Shown here one piece after another: positions 8,422 through 17,018 of a stretch of 46,806 nucleotides of DNA (the first letter of the stretch is position 1; each line of letters begins with the position of its first letter). Source of the stretch: an uncultured Clostridia bacterium (GTDB taxonomy: Bacteria > Bacillota > Clostridia > Christensenellales > UBA1242); the NCBI GenBank assembly GCA_946484195.1, contig CAMLSW010000003.1, positions 1-46,806 on the forward strand. Direction: 5' to 3'. A program made the position numbers and the translations under genes. Below the pieces are notes generated by a model. That model searched no databases, was not told the DNA's origin, and was given only the letters and a program-made list of their open reading frames with translations.

Positions 8422-9717
8422 ATGGATAGTTTTTATATTGTTGGTGGAAGTAGGTTGGAGGGAGAGGTTGTGGTTGACTGTGCGAAGAATGCCCTTTTGC
8501 CAATCCTTGCCGGCTCTATATTGATTGATGGCGAAATTTTACTTGAAAATGTGCCAAAATATAGTGATGTTCTTGCAATGTGCAAGATTTTAGAGCATTT
8601 AGGTGCTAAGGTTAGATTTGAAAAGGGTGATTTTGCAAACGAAGATTTATACATAGATTGTCGCGACATTATTTACAGTGATGTGTCTAACGAACTTGCA
8701 TCCAAAGTGCGCTCTTCTATTTTTACGCTTGGACCTATTCTTGGGCGAAAGGGCATTGCTAAGGTTGCCTATCCTGGAGGCTGTGACATTGGACTGCGTC
8801 CGATTGACATTCATATCACAGCGCTCAAGCAGTTAGGGTGCAAAATAGTTGATAAAAATGGCTATATTTATGCTGATGCGTCAAAAAGGCGGGCAGAGGA
8901 TGTTGTGCTTTCTTTTCCAAGTGTCGGGGCAACTGAAAACGCCATAATGTTTGCTGTGCTTGGTGAGGGCGAAACGCGAATTTTTAATCCTGCACGCGAG
9001 CCTGAGATAGTTGATTTGCAAAACTTTTTAAATTGTGCGGGCGCCGACATAAAGGGCGCGGGGAGCAACCTCATCGTCATAAAGGGCGTTAAAAGGTTGC
9101 ACACTTGTTCATATAAGGCAATTAGCGACAGAATTGAGGCAGGGACCTTTATGATTGCTGGGGCAATGTGTGCGAAAAATTTAGTCATTAGCAATGTAAA
9201 CAGCGCTCATAATCAAGAGCTTCTTTGCAAACTTTCAAAAACCGCTTGCAAAATTAAGGTCATCGATGATAAAATAATAATGAAGGGTGGAGGGCGACCT
9301 CAATCTTTTGGCGAGGTTGAAACTGCTGTCTATCCAGGATTTCCGACTGACCTGCAGGCGCCTATGGTTTCCCTTGCGTGTATATGTGATGGCTACAGCC
9401 TCATAATTGAGAACCTTTTTGAGTCGAGATACAAGCATATTGGCGAGCTACTCAAGATGGGCTGTGACATAAAGTGCAAAAATGGAGTATGCATTGTAAA
9501 GGGAAGGGAAAAGATTTATGGAGCAGAGGTGATAAGCCCTGACTTGCGAGGTGGAGCTTCGCTTGTGCTTGCGGGACTAGTGGCAGAGGGCTATACGACC
9601 GTTGATAATGTTGACCTCATTGATAGAGGATACTATAGGCTTGAAGACAAACTCTCTTCTCTTGGGATTGAAATTAAAAGGATAAAGTGTGAAAAAAGGG
9701 TGGATAATTGCGATTAG
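8422..9717 (+). CDS. murA: UDP-GlcNAc 1-carboxyvinyltransferase
   Basis: First committed step of peptidoglycan synthesis: transfers enolpyruvate from PEP to UDP-GlcNAc in the cytoplasm. The 431 residues carry the N-terminal KNALLPIL with the conserved K22-N23, the active-site loop YPGGCDIGLRPID with catalytic Cys121, and FPTDLQAPM. Cys121 predicts fosfomycin sensitivity (inference from the family). The start shows no SD. TATACT (8411-8416), with TTATCA 18 bp upstream, would place transcription start at or next to the ATG, so a leaderless mRNA is possible. The 3' end overlaps the next gene by 29 bp. Confidence 0.95.
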   Translation: MDSFYIVGGSRLEGEVVVDCAKNALLPILAGSILIDGEILLENVPKYSDVLAMCKILEHLGAKVRFEKGDFANEDLYIDCRDIIYSDVSNELASKVRSSIFTLGPILGRKGIAKVAYPGGCDIGLRPIDIHITALKQLGCKIVDKNGYIYADASKRRAEDVVLSFPSVGATENAIMFAVLGEGETRIFNPAREPEIVDLQNFLNCAGADIKGAGSNLIVIKGVKRLHTCSYKAISDRIEAGTFMIAGAMCAKNLVISNVNSAHNQELLCKLSKTACKIKVIDDKIIMKGGGRPQSFGEVETAVYPGFPTDLQAPMVSLACICDGYSLIIENLFESRYKHIGELLKMGCDIKCKNGVCIVKGREKIYGAEVISPDLRGGASLVLAGLVAEGYTTVDNVDLIDRGYYRLEDKLSSLGIEIKRIKCEKRVDNCD

Positions 9718-10534
9718 TGTTATTCTTGCTGTGATAGTGTTGATTGTAATACTATCTTTTACTGTTTTTTCACTTAAAAGTGTGGAAGTTGACTTCCGAA
9801 CAAACAAGGTTTACATCACCGCCACCGATGAAGAGATTATCGAGTCTGGCGAGTTTGATTATGGCGGAAGCGTATTTTTTAAGAACAAAGATAAATATAT
9901 AGATAAAATTGAGCGCGCAAATCCATATGTAAAAGTTGTCAATATCGAGGTTAAATTTCCGTCAAAATATCTCATCCATATAGCCGAGAGGCAAGAGGTT
10001 TTTGCGGTAGAGCATAACGGCTTATTTTATATCTGCGACGAAGAATTTAAAGTTCTTCGCATTGCCGATGAGTTTAATAGTGACCAAACAAATGCTATGC
10101 TTGTGACAGGGCTAAATATGCTTGGAACAAGCTATGCGGTCGGCGAGTTTATGAACGTGCAGGGATATTTACCAATCTACTCTGCTTTATATGAGAATAA
10201 TAGACCTCTTGGTGACCAAGTCTCTATCATAGAAAGTATAGAGTTTACTAGCATATATGACGACAATATTAATGTTGAGCAAGAGGCGATAATTTTAAAT
10301 TTCTTTAACGGACAAACCTATAAAATAATCAATGCAAATTACGGACTTGTTTATAAAACCGAACTTATGCTCGATGTATTTTCGCAAATTTTTAATTTTA
10401 TTGGCAAGGAGTATAACGGCGCTATAATAACCGAAGAAAATCTTAGAAATGTAACAGTTGAGATAAGAAACTATTATGACTATAGGGTTTATGGCGAAGA
10501 AGATTGCTATTTTACTTTGATATTTAATAATTAA
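9689..10534 (+). CDS. ftsQ: Cell division protein FtsQ/DivIB
   Basis: Bitopic membrane protein of the divisome. Short basic N-terminus MKKGW, one membrane helix (about res 5-28), then an extracytoplasmic POTRA-like domain (SVEVDFRTNKVYI.. to ..LIHIAERQEVFAV) and a beta domain. At 281 residues it fits the family. The GTG start follows AAAAGGA by six bases and lies inside murA, so the two are coupled. Identification rests on the membrane-plus-POTRA layout and gene order, since sequence conservation in this family is low. Confidence 0.85.
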   Translation: MKKGWIIAISVILAVIVLIVILSFTVFSLKSVEVDFRTNKVYITATDEEIIESGEFDYGGSVFFKNKDKYIDKIERANPYVKVVNIEVKFPSKYLIHIAERQEVFAVEHNGLFYICDEEFKVLRIADEFNSDQTNAMLVTGLNMLGTSYAVGEFMNVQGYLPIYSALYENNRPLGDQVSIIESIEFTSIYDDNINVEQEAIILNFFNGQTYKIINANYGLVYKTELMLDVFSQIFNFIGKEYNGAIITEENLRNVTVEIRNYYDYRVYGEEDCYFTLIFNN

Positions 10535-10546
10535 CCAAAATTCATT

Positions 10547-10577
10547 AAAAATCAGTTTAAAACGCTGATTTTTTTGT
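10547..10577 (+). terminator. Intrinsic terminator after ftsQ
   Basis: AAAAATCAG, 9-base loop, CTGATTTTT, then further T. It separates murA-ftsQ from the ftsA-like gene. Confidence 0.75.
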
Positions 10578-10647
10578 TTTTTTAAATAATGTTAATAATA
10601 TATAACTAAACATATTTATTAATTATATAATAAATTTTGTCTAGTTG

Positions 10648-10676
10648 TTGACAATAACTTATTTTTGAGTTATTAT
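10648..10676 (+). promoter_or_regulatory. Sigma-A promoter of the ftsA-like gene
   Basis: TTGACA, 17 bp, TATTAT. The inverted repeat AATAACT/AGTTATT spans the spacer and -10, a possible operator. The start codon is only 16 bases past the -10, so the leader is about 10 nt. Confidence 0.75.
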
Positions 10677-10691
10677 TTTACTAGGTGAAGA

Positions 10692-11819
10692 ATGAAAAAT
10701 AATTTTGTTTTAGTGTTTGACATAGGTTCATTAAAATTACGCTCTATCTTTGCTGGATGCGGTCTTAACAACACCTTTAATATTAGAGGATATAAGGAGT
10801 ATGATTATGACGGGTTCTATCAAGGCGAATTTATTATGCCAGAAAAATTATCTCCGCTTATGGAGCAAATCATTTCCGACCTTGATGTAAACACTAAAGA
10901 GATTGATAAAGTTTATATTGGCGTGCCTGCAGAGTTTTCTTCGGTTTCGCGCACAGAGGTGTCAATCAACTTTGGCTCAAGACGCAAGGTGAAGAAAGCT
11001 GATATAGATTCGTTATTTTATATGGCAAGCGAAAAAGCCAAGAATGCAAGCGTTGAGGTGGTGAGCGTCAATCCGATTTCCTATAATCTTGACGATGGGC
11101 GCCTTTCACTTGACCCAATAGGTGAGATTGCCTCAAGCATAACCGCAAATCTATCTATAGTATATGGCGACAAAAAGTTCATAGATATGTTTAACGCCTT
11201 GGTGGCAGGATTTGGCTTTGCATCGGTTGAGTATATATCAGAGCCTCTTAGCCAAGCGCTCTACATAGTGCCAAAGGAAAAGCGAGAGGACCTATCTCTT
11301 CTTATTGATGTAGGAGACCTTACAACTAGTATATCCTTTGTGAAGGGCAATGGACTTTACGCTCTTACCAGTTTTTCAAGAGGTGGCGGTTTCATTACAA
11401 ACGACCTTGCAGAGGCCTTTGACCTTTCGATGAATGAGGCTGACAAACTTAAAAGACAGATAGTGTTATCACTAAAAGGCAAGCCAAATGACTTTTATGA
11501 GCTTACAGCAGACCTTGGAAAAACTATAAAGATACCTTTGAATAGTGCGAACGAGGTGGTGGGGTATAGAATAGACGAACTTTCAGAGGTTATCGCAAAA
11601 TGTGTACAACTAAACACTAGAGAGTTCTTGCAATATCTTCCAACCTATCTTACAGGAGCAGGGATAAGCAAGATTAAGGGAGGGCGTGACTATCTTGCAA
11701 AAGGGCTTGGACGCAATGTAAGCTACGGAAAGCCTCCACTTCCTGGCAAGGATAAGCCCGAACTTGCTTCGATATATTCGCTTTTAAATAGTGCGCTATA
11801 TGCAAGTGAGCAAAACTAG
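10692..11819 (+). CDS. Divergent FtsA-like actin-fold division protein
   Basis: 375 residues. The N-terminus FVLVFDIGSLKLRSI is a phosphate-1 motif of the actin/Hsp70 fold, VYIGVPAEFSSVSRTEV resembles the FtsA 1C domain, LLIDVGDLTTSISFV is phosphate-2, and YLTGAGISKIKGG is the adenosine motif. The position just before ftsZ fits FtsA, which anchors FtsZ to the membrane. It is odd in being shorter than many FtsA proteins and in having no obvious C-terminal amphipathic helix: the end, ELASIYSLLNSALYASEQN, is only mildly amphipathic. PilM, an FtsA relative, is an alternative, but no pilus genes are near. SD is weak (AGGTGAAG). Confidence 0.75.
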   Translation: MKNNFVLVFDIGSLKLRSIFAGCGLNNTFNIRGYKEYDYDGFYQGEFIMPEKLSPLMEQIISDLDVNTKEIDKVYIGVPAEFSSVSRTEVSINFGSRRKVKKADIDSLFYMASEKAKNASVEVVSVNPISYNLDDGRLSLDPIGEIASSITANLSIVYGDKKFIDMFNALVAGFGFASVEYISEPLSQALYIVPKEKREDLSLLIDVGDLTTSISFVKGNGLYALTSFSRGGGFITNDLAEAFDLSMNEADKLKRQIVLSLKGKPNDFYELTADLGKTIKIPLNSANEVVGYRIDELSEVIAKCVQLNTREFLQYLPTYLTGAGISKIKGGRDYLAKGLGRNVSYGKPPLPGKDKPELASIYSLLNSALYASEQN

Positions 11820-11864
11820 AAAACAATATTTTCTAAAATCTTTCAAAATTTTTTATAAATACCC

Positions 11865-11944
11865 TTGATATTTTTGAAAAGTTTGCTATAATTAGAAATG
11901 TATAATTATGCATAAATTAATAGGAAAAATGAAAATTTATGCAT
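11865..11944 (+). promoter_or_regulatory. ftsZ promoter and leader hairpin
   Basis: TTGATA (11865-11870), 16 bp, TATAAT (11887-11892). A hairpin with arms ATGCATAAATT (11908-11918) and AATTTATGCAT (11934-11944) lies in the leader, similar in form to the ATGCA-headed hairpins before the secreted genes at 3689 and 23479. Confidence 0.7.
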
Positions 11945-12053
11945 TTTCTAAAAAATTTTTATTGTTTTGATTGCAAATTTATTCAAAATATATTACAATA
12001 TAGACAATAAAAGGAATAGCTAAGGCAAGATTGCCAAAGCAAAGGAGAGTTTT

Positions 12054-13253
12054 ATGGATAATATGAGAACTTCTGTTGCAAAAATCAAAGTCGTAGGTGT
12101 AGGCGGTGGTGGTAACAATGCTGTTAACCGTATGATTGATGCAGGCGTTAGCTCTGCTGAGTTTGTAGCTGTCAACACAGACCAACAAGCACTTTTAATC
12201 AGCAAGGCTGAAACAAGACTTCAAATTGGGGAGCGTTTGACAAACGGTCTTGGCGCTGGCGCTAGACCAGAGATTGGTCAAAAGGCTGCTGAAGAGAGCA
12301 AGACTTCAATAACAGAGATGCTTAAAGGTACTAACCTTGTATTTATTACCGCTGGTATGGGTGGCGGAACTGGTACGGGCGCCGCTCCTGTAATTGCTCA
12401 AATTGCAAAGGAACTTGGCATATTAACAATTGCAGTCATTACAAAGCCGTTCAGTTTTGAAGGGCCTGTCAGAGCTAAAAACGCAGAAGAAGGCCTTGAG
12501 AAACTACGTAAATATGTCGATGCCCTTGTAGTTATTCCTAATGAGAAACTACTTCAAATCGTTCCTAAGAAAACACCTATTTCTGAATCTTTTAGGTTTG
12601 CTGATGACGTGCTTAGGCAGGGCGTTCAAGGTATATCTGACCTTATTGTATATCCTGGACTTATCAACCTTGACTTTGCTGACGTTACTACAATTATGAA
12701 AGATAAGGGCCTTGCTCATATGGGTATTGGTTACGGCACAGGTGACAATAAAGCGCTTGACGCTGTTAAGCAAGCTGTTGCAAGCCCACTTCTTGAAACT
12801 ACTATTGAAGGCGCAACTGGAATACTTATCAATATCAAAGGTGGTAGTGACTTAACTCAAGATGATGTTAGCGAATCGGCTGCACTTGTTAGAGAAGTTG
12901 TTGATAAGGGATGTAACATCATAGTCGGAACTTGTATTGACGAAAATATGCACGACGAAGTAGAAATTACTTTGATTGCAACAGGTTTCCCAAGTCCTAA
13001 CGATGAAAAGAGGGAAGAAGAAAAAAGAAAAGAGGTTGAGAACGCTCGCTCCATTGGTAATATGGGACAAAAACCAAAATTTGATGCAAGAAGTATGTTT
13101 TCAAATTATGTGCAAAAAGAGAGAGAGGAAGAAGCTGCTAAACCAAATGTTTCTTTAGAAAGCCATAATGATATTGCATCATCAAGAGTTGACGTAAAAT
13201 CAACAAATGTTCCACCTTGGATAGAAAAACTTAGAAAGAATAAGAAAGGTTAA
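12054..13253 (+). CDS. ftsZ: Cell division GTPase FtsZ
   Basis: Tubulin-like GTPase forming the Z ring at mid-cell. The 399 residues show [15 protein letters not shown] at the N-terminus, the tubulin signature GGGTGTG (res 103-109), and the T7-loop region NLDFADV. A variable linker leads to the C-terminal tail [14 protein letters not shown], which fits the conserved peptide that binds FtsA and SepF, followed by a basic end. Strong SD AAAGGAGA. Monocistronic by its promoter and terminator. SepF, a partner, is encoded at 24510. Confidence 0.98.
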   Translation: MDNMRTSVAKIKVVGVGGGGNNAVNRMIDAGVSSAEFVAVNTDQQALLISKAETRLQIGERLTNGLGAGARPEIGQKAAEESKTSITEMLKGTNLVFITAGMGGGTGTGAAPVIAQIAKELGILTIAVITKPFSFEGPVRAKNAEEGLEKLRKYVDALVVIPNEKLLQIVPKKTPISESFRFADDVLRQGVQGISDLIVYPGLINLDFADVTTIMKDKGLAHMGIGYGTGDNKALDAVKQAVASPLLETTIEGATGILINIKGGSDLTQDDVSESAALVREVVDKGCNIIVGTCIDENMHDEVEITLIATGFPSPNDEKREEEKRKEVENARSIGNMGQKPKFDARSMFSNYVQKEREEEAAKPNVSLESHNDIASSRVDVKSTNVPPWIEKLRKNKKG

Positions 13254-13341
13254 TACATAGAAATTAATTATTTGATGTTTTAAATGGGTTTTAAAAATAT
13301 ATAAATAAAGCATAATAAAAATTAAATAATAAATTCATTAA

Positions 13342-13378
13342 AATAAGCTAAAAAATAACACTTTTAGCTTATTTTTTT
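13342..13378 (+). terminator. Intrinsic terminator after ftsZ
   Basis: Perfect 12-bp stem AATAAGCTAAAA / TTTTAGCTTATT followed by a T run. Confidence 0.85.
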
Positions 13379-13426
13379 ATTGTTTTAATGGGGCGCTATA
13401 TTTTAAAATTGTAAAAAGGAGTTAAT

Positions 13427-14227
13427 ATGACTATTGTAATAGAAGAAACTCTTTTGATATGCCTTGTTTTAAATTCTTTTATTATAAAACTTACAGCAAT
13501 GTTTTTAAAAGATAGGGCAAGATTATGGCTGCTATCTGCTTTGATTGGAAGTATTATTTCAATAATGTTACCATTATTTCATATAAAAGTTATGTTAAAA
13601 CTTTTGATTGTAATCTTTTCTTGTAGCCTGCTTGTTTGCATATCCTTTAAATTTTCAAACTTTAAAAGATTTTTGGCTATTTTTGGTGTTTTTGTCTTGA
13701 CCACTTTTGTCTTTGGTGGAGGGTGCTATGCTGTTGAAAGCTTAATAGGTTCATACCCATTGTTCTGCGTGGCTATAATTGCTGTAGTTTTGTATGTAAT
13801 TTTGCGTGTTTTACTAATCTATCAGCAAAGAAGAGATAAACTGCAACGCTTTACCTATAATGTTACAATCAAAGATGGTGATAAGGTGATTTATGAGGAA
13901 GGCTATCTTGACAGCGGGAACGTGCTTTATGATACTATTACAAAAAAACCTATTATTCTTGTTACTTTTGATGTATTTAATAAGCTTTATCAAAATATTA
14001 ATTATATTAATGCCTTAACTAAAAATTTTGACAAATCAGTTATAAAGGATGGTCATTTTATAAAGATTAATGGTGTTGGCTCTGGGACGAACATTCTGGT
14101 TTTTACCATTGATGAGATGCTAATCAATAATGATAAATCATTTAAAGATGTTGCGGTTGGGCTATCATTTTCAAGTTTTGATAAAAGTTTTGGGAAGAAA
14201 ATACTTTTAAATAACGTGTTAATATAA
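13427..14227 (+). CDS. spoIIGA: Sporulation sigma-E processing peptidase
   Basis: Membrane-embedded aspartic protease that removes the pro-sequence of sigma-E in the mother cell after asymmetric division. The 266 residues have five N-terminal membrane segments (about res 8-132) and a cytoplasmic protease domain with the catalytic motif YLDSGN (D162, equivalent to the Asp of the B. subtilis enzyme), then NGVGSGTN. Good SD AAAAGGAG. It lies nine bases upstream of its substrate gene sigE, as in Bacillus and Clostridium. Confidence 0.92.
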   Translation: MTIVIEETLLICLVLNSFIIKLTAMFLKDRARLWLLSALIGSIISIMLPLFHIKVMLKLLIVIFSCSLLVCISFKFSNFKRFLAIFGVFVLTTFVFGGGCYAVESLIGSYPLFCVAIIAVVLYVILRVLLIYQQRRDKLQRFTYNVTIKDGDKVIYEEGYLDSGNVLYDTITKKPIILVTFDVFNKLYQNINYINALTKNFDKSVIKDGHFIKINGVGSGTNILVFTIDEMLINNDKSFKDVAVGLSFSSFDKSFGKKILLNNVLI

Positions 14228-14236
14228 GGGGGATTT

Positions 14237-14965
14237 ATGAAAAGATTAATCTTTAAAATAAAATTATTTTTATATAACCTATTACATAGAGGCTCACTAC
14301 TCAATGAGCGCAACATTGTTTGCTATATTTGCGGTAATGACGAATTTTTGCCTCCGCTTGAAAGTGATGAAGAAAATAGACTGCTTTTGTTAAAAGAACA
14401 AGGGGATGTGCGCGCGACTGAAAAGCTGATCGAGCATAATCTTCGCCTTGTTGCATACATTGCCAAGAAGTTTGAAAACACAGGCCTTGAGTTTGAAGAT
14501 TTAATTTCAGTGGGAGCAATAGGGCTTATCAAGGCTGTACGTACCTTTAAACTCGATAAAAATATTAGACTTGCAACCTATGCATCTCGCTGTATTGAAA
14601 ATGAAATTTTAATGCAACTGCGAAAGGCATCAAAACTAAAAAATGATATAAGTCTCGATAAGCCTCTCTGTGAGGATAGCGATGGTAATCAACTGGTCCT
14701 CTCTGACATATTGCCTTGTGACGAAGATGTGGTTTCGCAGACGGTCGACGAGCCTGCAGATAGACAAATTATAAATGAGCTTATCGGCAGACTCAATGCC
14801 AGGGAGCAAGAAATTATGGTTTTGCGTTATGGGCTTATGGGACACCAAGAGCTTACGCAGAGAGAAGTAGCAATAAAATTAGGTATAAGCCAAAGCTATA
14901 TCTCGCGACTAGAAAAAAGAATATTAAATGATATGAGAGTTGAAATAGAAAAATTATCAAGTTAA
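14237..14965 (+). CDS. sigE: RNA polymerase sporulation sigma factor sigma-E precursor
   Basis: Early mother-cell sigma factor. The 242 residues start with a basic, hydrophobic pro-sequence (about res 1-27, MKRLIFKIKLFLYNLLHRG..) for membrane binding and SpoIIGA cleavage. Then come region 2 (NLRLVAYIAKKFENTG.. to ATYASRCIENEILM), region 3, and region 4 ending in the helix-turn-helix GISQSYISRLEKRI. It closely resembles B. subtilis SigE. Downstream of spoIIGA with SD AGGGGG; an intrinsic terminator follows. Confidence 0.96.
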   Translation: MKRLIFKIKLFLYNLLHRGSLLNERNIVCYICGNDEFLPPLESDEENRLLLLKEQGDVRATEKLIEHNLRLVAYIAKKFENTGLEFEDLISVGAIGLIKAVRTFKLDKNIRLATYASRCIENEILMQLRKASKLKNDISLDKPLCEDSDGNQLVLSDILPCDEDVVSQTVDEPADRQIINELIGRLNAREQEIMVLRYGLMGHQELTQREVAIKLGISQSYISRLEKRILNDMRVEIEKLSS

Positions 14966-14977
14966 TTTATGTAAATT

Positions 14978-15019
14978 TGCCAAAAATTAAATAAAAAATC
15001 AATTTTTTGGCATTTTTTT
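14978..15019 (+). terminator. Intrinsic terminator after sigE
   Basis: Stem TGCCAAAAA / TTTTTGGCA followed by seven T. Confidence 0.75.
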
Positions 15020-15351
15020 ACTATTTTTTATTAAAATCTAAAAAATATTTATTAATAACAACTTTTAATTTAATTTTGTATTTAACATAATTAATAAATG
15101 ATAATGAGAGTATAGGCAAATTAGCTGATTTTGTTGTATTTTTTGCATAAAATAGATAAAAACAAATAAAAATAATAAAAGATAAATTTAAAATAGTGAA
15201 AAACTGAAATAAAAAATAAAAGTAAATAATTAAAAATAATAGCAAAAATGTAAAAAAATTAATAAAAAATACATTAAAAACAATAAATTTAATCAAAAAT
15301 ACATATTAAAAATGAATTTTTATGTGATTTTTGTATAATTTTGTCTTACAG
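15020..15351. other. AT-rich spacer between sigE and sigG
   Basis: About 330 bp of very AT-rich DNA. A 91-codon minus-strand frame here is Phe/Ile/Leu low complexity with no SD and is not accepted. Only the sigG promoter candidate at its right end is noteworthy. Confidence 0.6.
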
Positions 15352-15381
15352 GTATACTTTTATTTTCTTTTGCAAATGATA
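15352..15381 (+). promoter_or_regulatory. Candidate forespore (sigma-F/G) promoter of sigG
   Basis: GTATA (15352-15356), 18 bp, AATGATA (15375-15381). This fits the known sigma-G pattern GHATR-N18-CATNMTA at all -35 positions and 6 of 7 -10 positions. It lies about 20 bases before the sigG start. The outer bases AGGTATA/TATACCT also make an inverted repeat. Confidence 0.45.
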
Positions 15382-15400
15382 TACCTAATTGGGAGGGGGT

Positions 15401-16174
15401 ATGTCATCAAAAGTCAGTATTGCTGGTGTAGATACCACAAAGTTACCTAAACTTACCAACGATGATTTACTTGAGCTTATGAGAAAAGTTAAAGCAGGCG
15501 ACAGTAGGGCCCGTGATTATTTTGTGGTTGCAAACCTAAGGCTTGTGTTGTCTGTGGTGCATAGGTTTGGTAGCAAGGGTGACAGGGCGGATGATATGTT
15601 TCAAGTGGGCTGTGTGGGGCTTATGAAAGCTATTGACAATTTTGATGAAAGCTTAAATGTAAAGTTTTCAACCTATGCTGTGCCAATGATAGTTGGCGAG
15701 ATACGAAGATATCTTCGTGACAATAATTCGGTAAGAGTGAGTAGGTCGCTCCGAGACATTGCATACAAGGCGTTGCAGGCTAAGGATATTCTTGCAAAAA
15801 AGTCGGTCAATGAGCCTACAGTAGAAGATATTTCGCGTGCCATAAATGTTCCGGCAAAAACCATTACTTTTGCGCTTGATGCAATCAGTGATACCGTATC
15901 ACTTTCAGACCCTATTTATAGCGATGGTACCGAGACAATAGAACTTTTAGACCAGATAGCCGACACAAAAAATACTGACGACAATATTTATGAAAATATA
16001 TCAATAAAGGATGCAATCAAGGTATTGCCAGCTAGAGAAAAAGAGATTTTGCTGATGAGGTACTATGTTGGCAAAACGCAAACAGAGGTCAGTGAGGAGA
16101 TAGGCATTTCTCAAGCGCAAGTCTCCCGTCTTGAAAAGAACGCCCTAAAACATATAAAAGACTTTTTAGTCTAA
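15401..16174 (+). CDS. sigG: RNA polymerase sporulation sigma factor sigma-G
   Basis: Late forespore sigma factor. The 257 residues match B. subtilis SigG over the full length: N-terminal GVDTTKLPKL, region 2 (NLRLVLSVVHRF, DMFQVGCVGLMKAIDNF, KFSTYAVPMIVGEIRRYLRDN), SVRVSRSLRDIAYKAL, and the C-terminal helix GISQAQVSRLEK. The ATG at 15401 is one base after GGGAGGGGG; an upstream in-frame TTG (15389) overlaps that SD and is rejected. There is no pro-sequence, as expected. A palindromic repeat begins immediately after the stop. Confidence 0.96.
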   Translation: MSSKVSIAGVDTTKLPKLTNDDLLELMRKVKAGDSRARDYFVVANLRLVLSVVHRFGSKGDRADDMFQVGCVGLMKAIDNFDESLNVKFSTYAVPMIVGEIRRYLRDNNSVRVSRSLRDIAYKALQAKDILAKKSVNEPTVEDISRAINVPAKTITFALDAISDTVSLSDPIYSDGTETIELLDQIADTKNTDDNIYENISIKDAIKVLPAREKEILLMRYYVGKTQTEVSEEIGISQAQVSRLEKNALKHIKDFLV

Positions 16175-16845
16175 GTGCATTATGCACTTTTTATCGTTGA
16201 GTGTACTTGTAATTTTATTGTATCTTGGTCCGGCAAACTTAGTTTGCATCAGTATCGTTTATTGTGTCTTGCGTTTTACTTTACCTTGGTCCGGCAAACT
16301 TAGTTTGCACCAGCCTTACGCTGGGCGCCAGCATTATGCTGGACAAGTATCGTTGAGCGTGTCTGTTGCTTAACTTTACCTTGGTCCGTCCCAACCTTAG
16401 GTTGGACCATTATCGTTTGGTGTACCTTTTATACGACTTTACCTTGGTCCGTCCGAGTTTGTTAAAGGAAAGAGGTGTCGACGACACCCAAGCTTAGCCA
16501 GCCTTACGCTGGGCGGTTATCGTTGAGTTTGTCTGTTATCGTGCTTTATCTTGGTCCGCCCGAGAAAACTTAAAGAAAAAGGGTGTCGACGACACCCAAA
16601 CTTAGTTTGCAAGCCTTACGCCAACCTTAGGTTGGACCATTATCGTTGAGTTTGTCTGTTATTGTGTTTTACCTTGGTCCTCCCCAACCTTAGATTGGAC
16701 CATTGTCGTTTAGTGTATCTGTAATTTTATTGTACCTTGGTCCGTCAAACTTAGTTTGGATCATTGTCGTTTAGTGTATCTGCTGTTTAACTTTACCTTG
16801 GTCCGGCAAAGAAAACTTAAAGAAAAAGGGTGTCAATGACACCCA
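16175..16845. repeat. Intergenic palindromic repeat array 3 (largest)
   Basis: Eight tandem module A copies, each ending in CCTTGGTCC or TCTTGGTCC, at about 16231, 16292, 16387, 16450, 16558, 16680, 16743 and 16804. The heading hairpins differ but stay self-complementary: GTGCATTATGCAC, GCAAACTTAGTTTGC, CCAGCATTATGCTGG, CCAACCTTAGGTTGG and CCAGC-CTTAC-GCTGG. Inserts of GGTGTCGACGACACC or GGTGTCAATGACACC follow a purine-rich CGAG..TTAAAG segment. The first copy abuts the sigG stop. No protein-like frame with an SD is present. Confidence 0.88.
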
Positions 16846-16983
16846 AGCCCATAAAAAGGTCATTTTATTTGACATTTTTATAAAATAAAGTTAAAATAAA
16901 ATAACAAGAAATTGTCTTAAAAATGATGGATAATTAGGACTATAAGCACAAACAATGATATTATAAAAATTTCTTATTTTCTC

Positions 16984-17012
16984 TTGACAACGGGGCATTG
17001 GATGTGTATAAT
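16984..17012 (+). promoter_or_regulatory. Full-consensus sigma-A promoter
   Basis: TTGACA, exactly 17 bp, TATAAT. It is the best promoter match in the window and points toward rpsL, 570 bp away. Confidence 0.88.
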
Positions 17013-17018
17013 ACTTCT

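Noticed and set aside
15021..15296. 91-codon minus-strand frame between sigE and sigG
   Set aside because: Phe/Ile/Leu/Tyr-rich translation of AT-rich DNA without an SD.
16175..16845. Regularly spaced repeats that could suggest a CRISPR array
   Set aside because: Repeat units are longer than CRISPR repeats, vary in their hairpin heads, and the intervening sequence is itself conserved. No cas gene is in the window.
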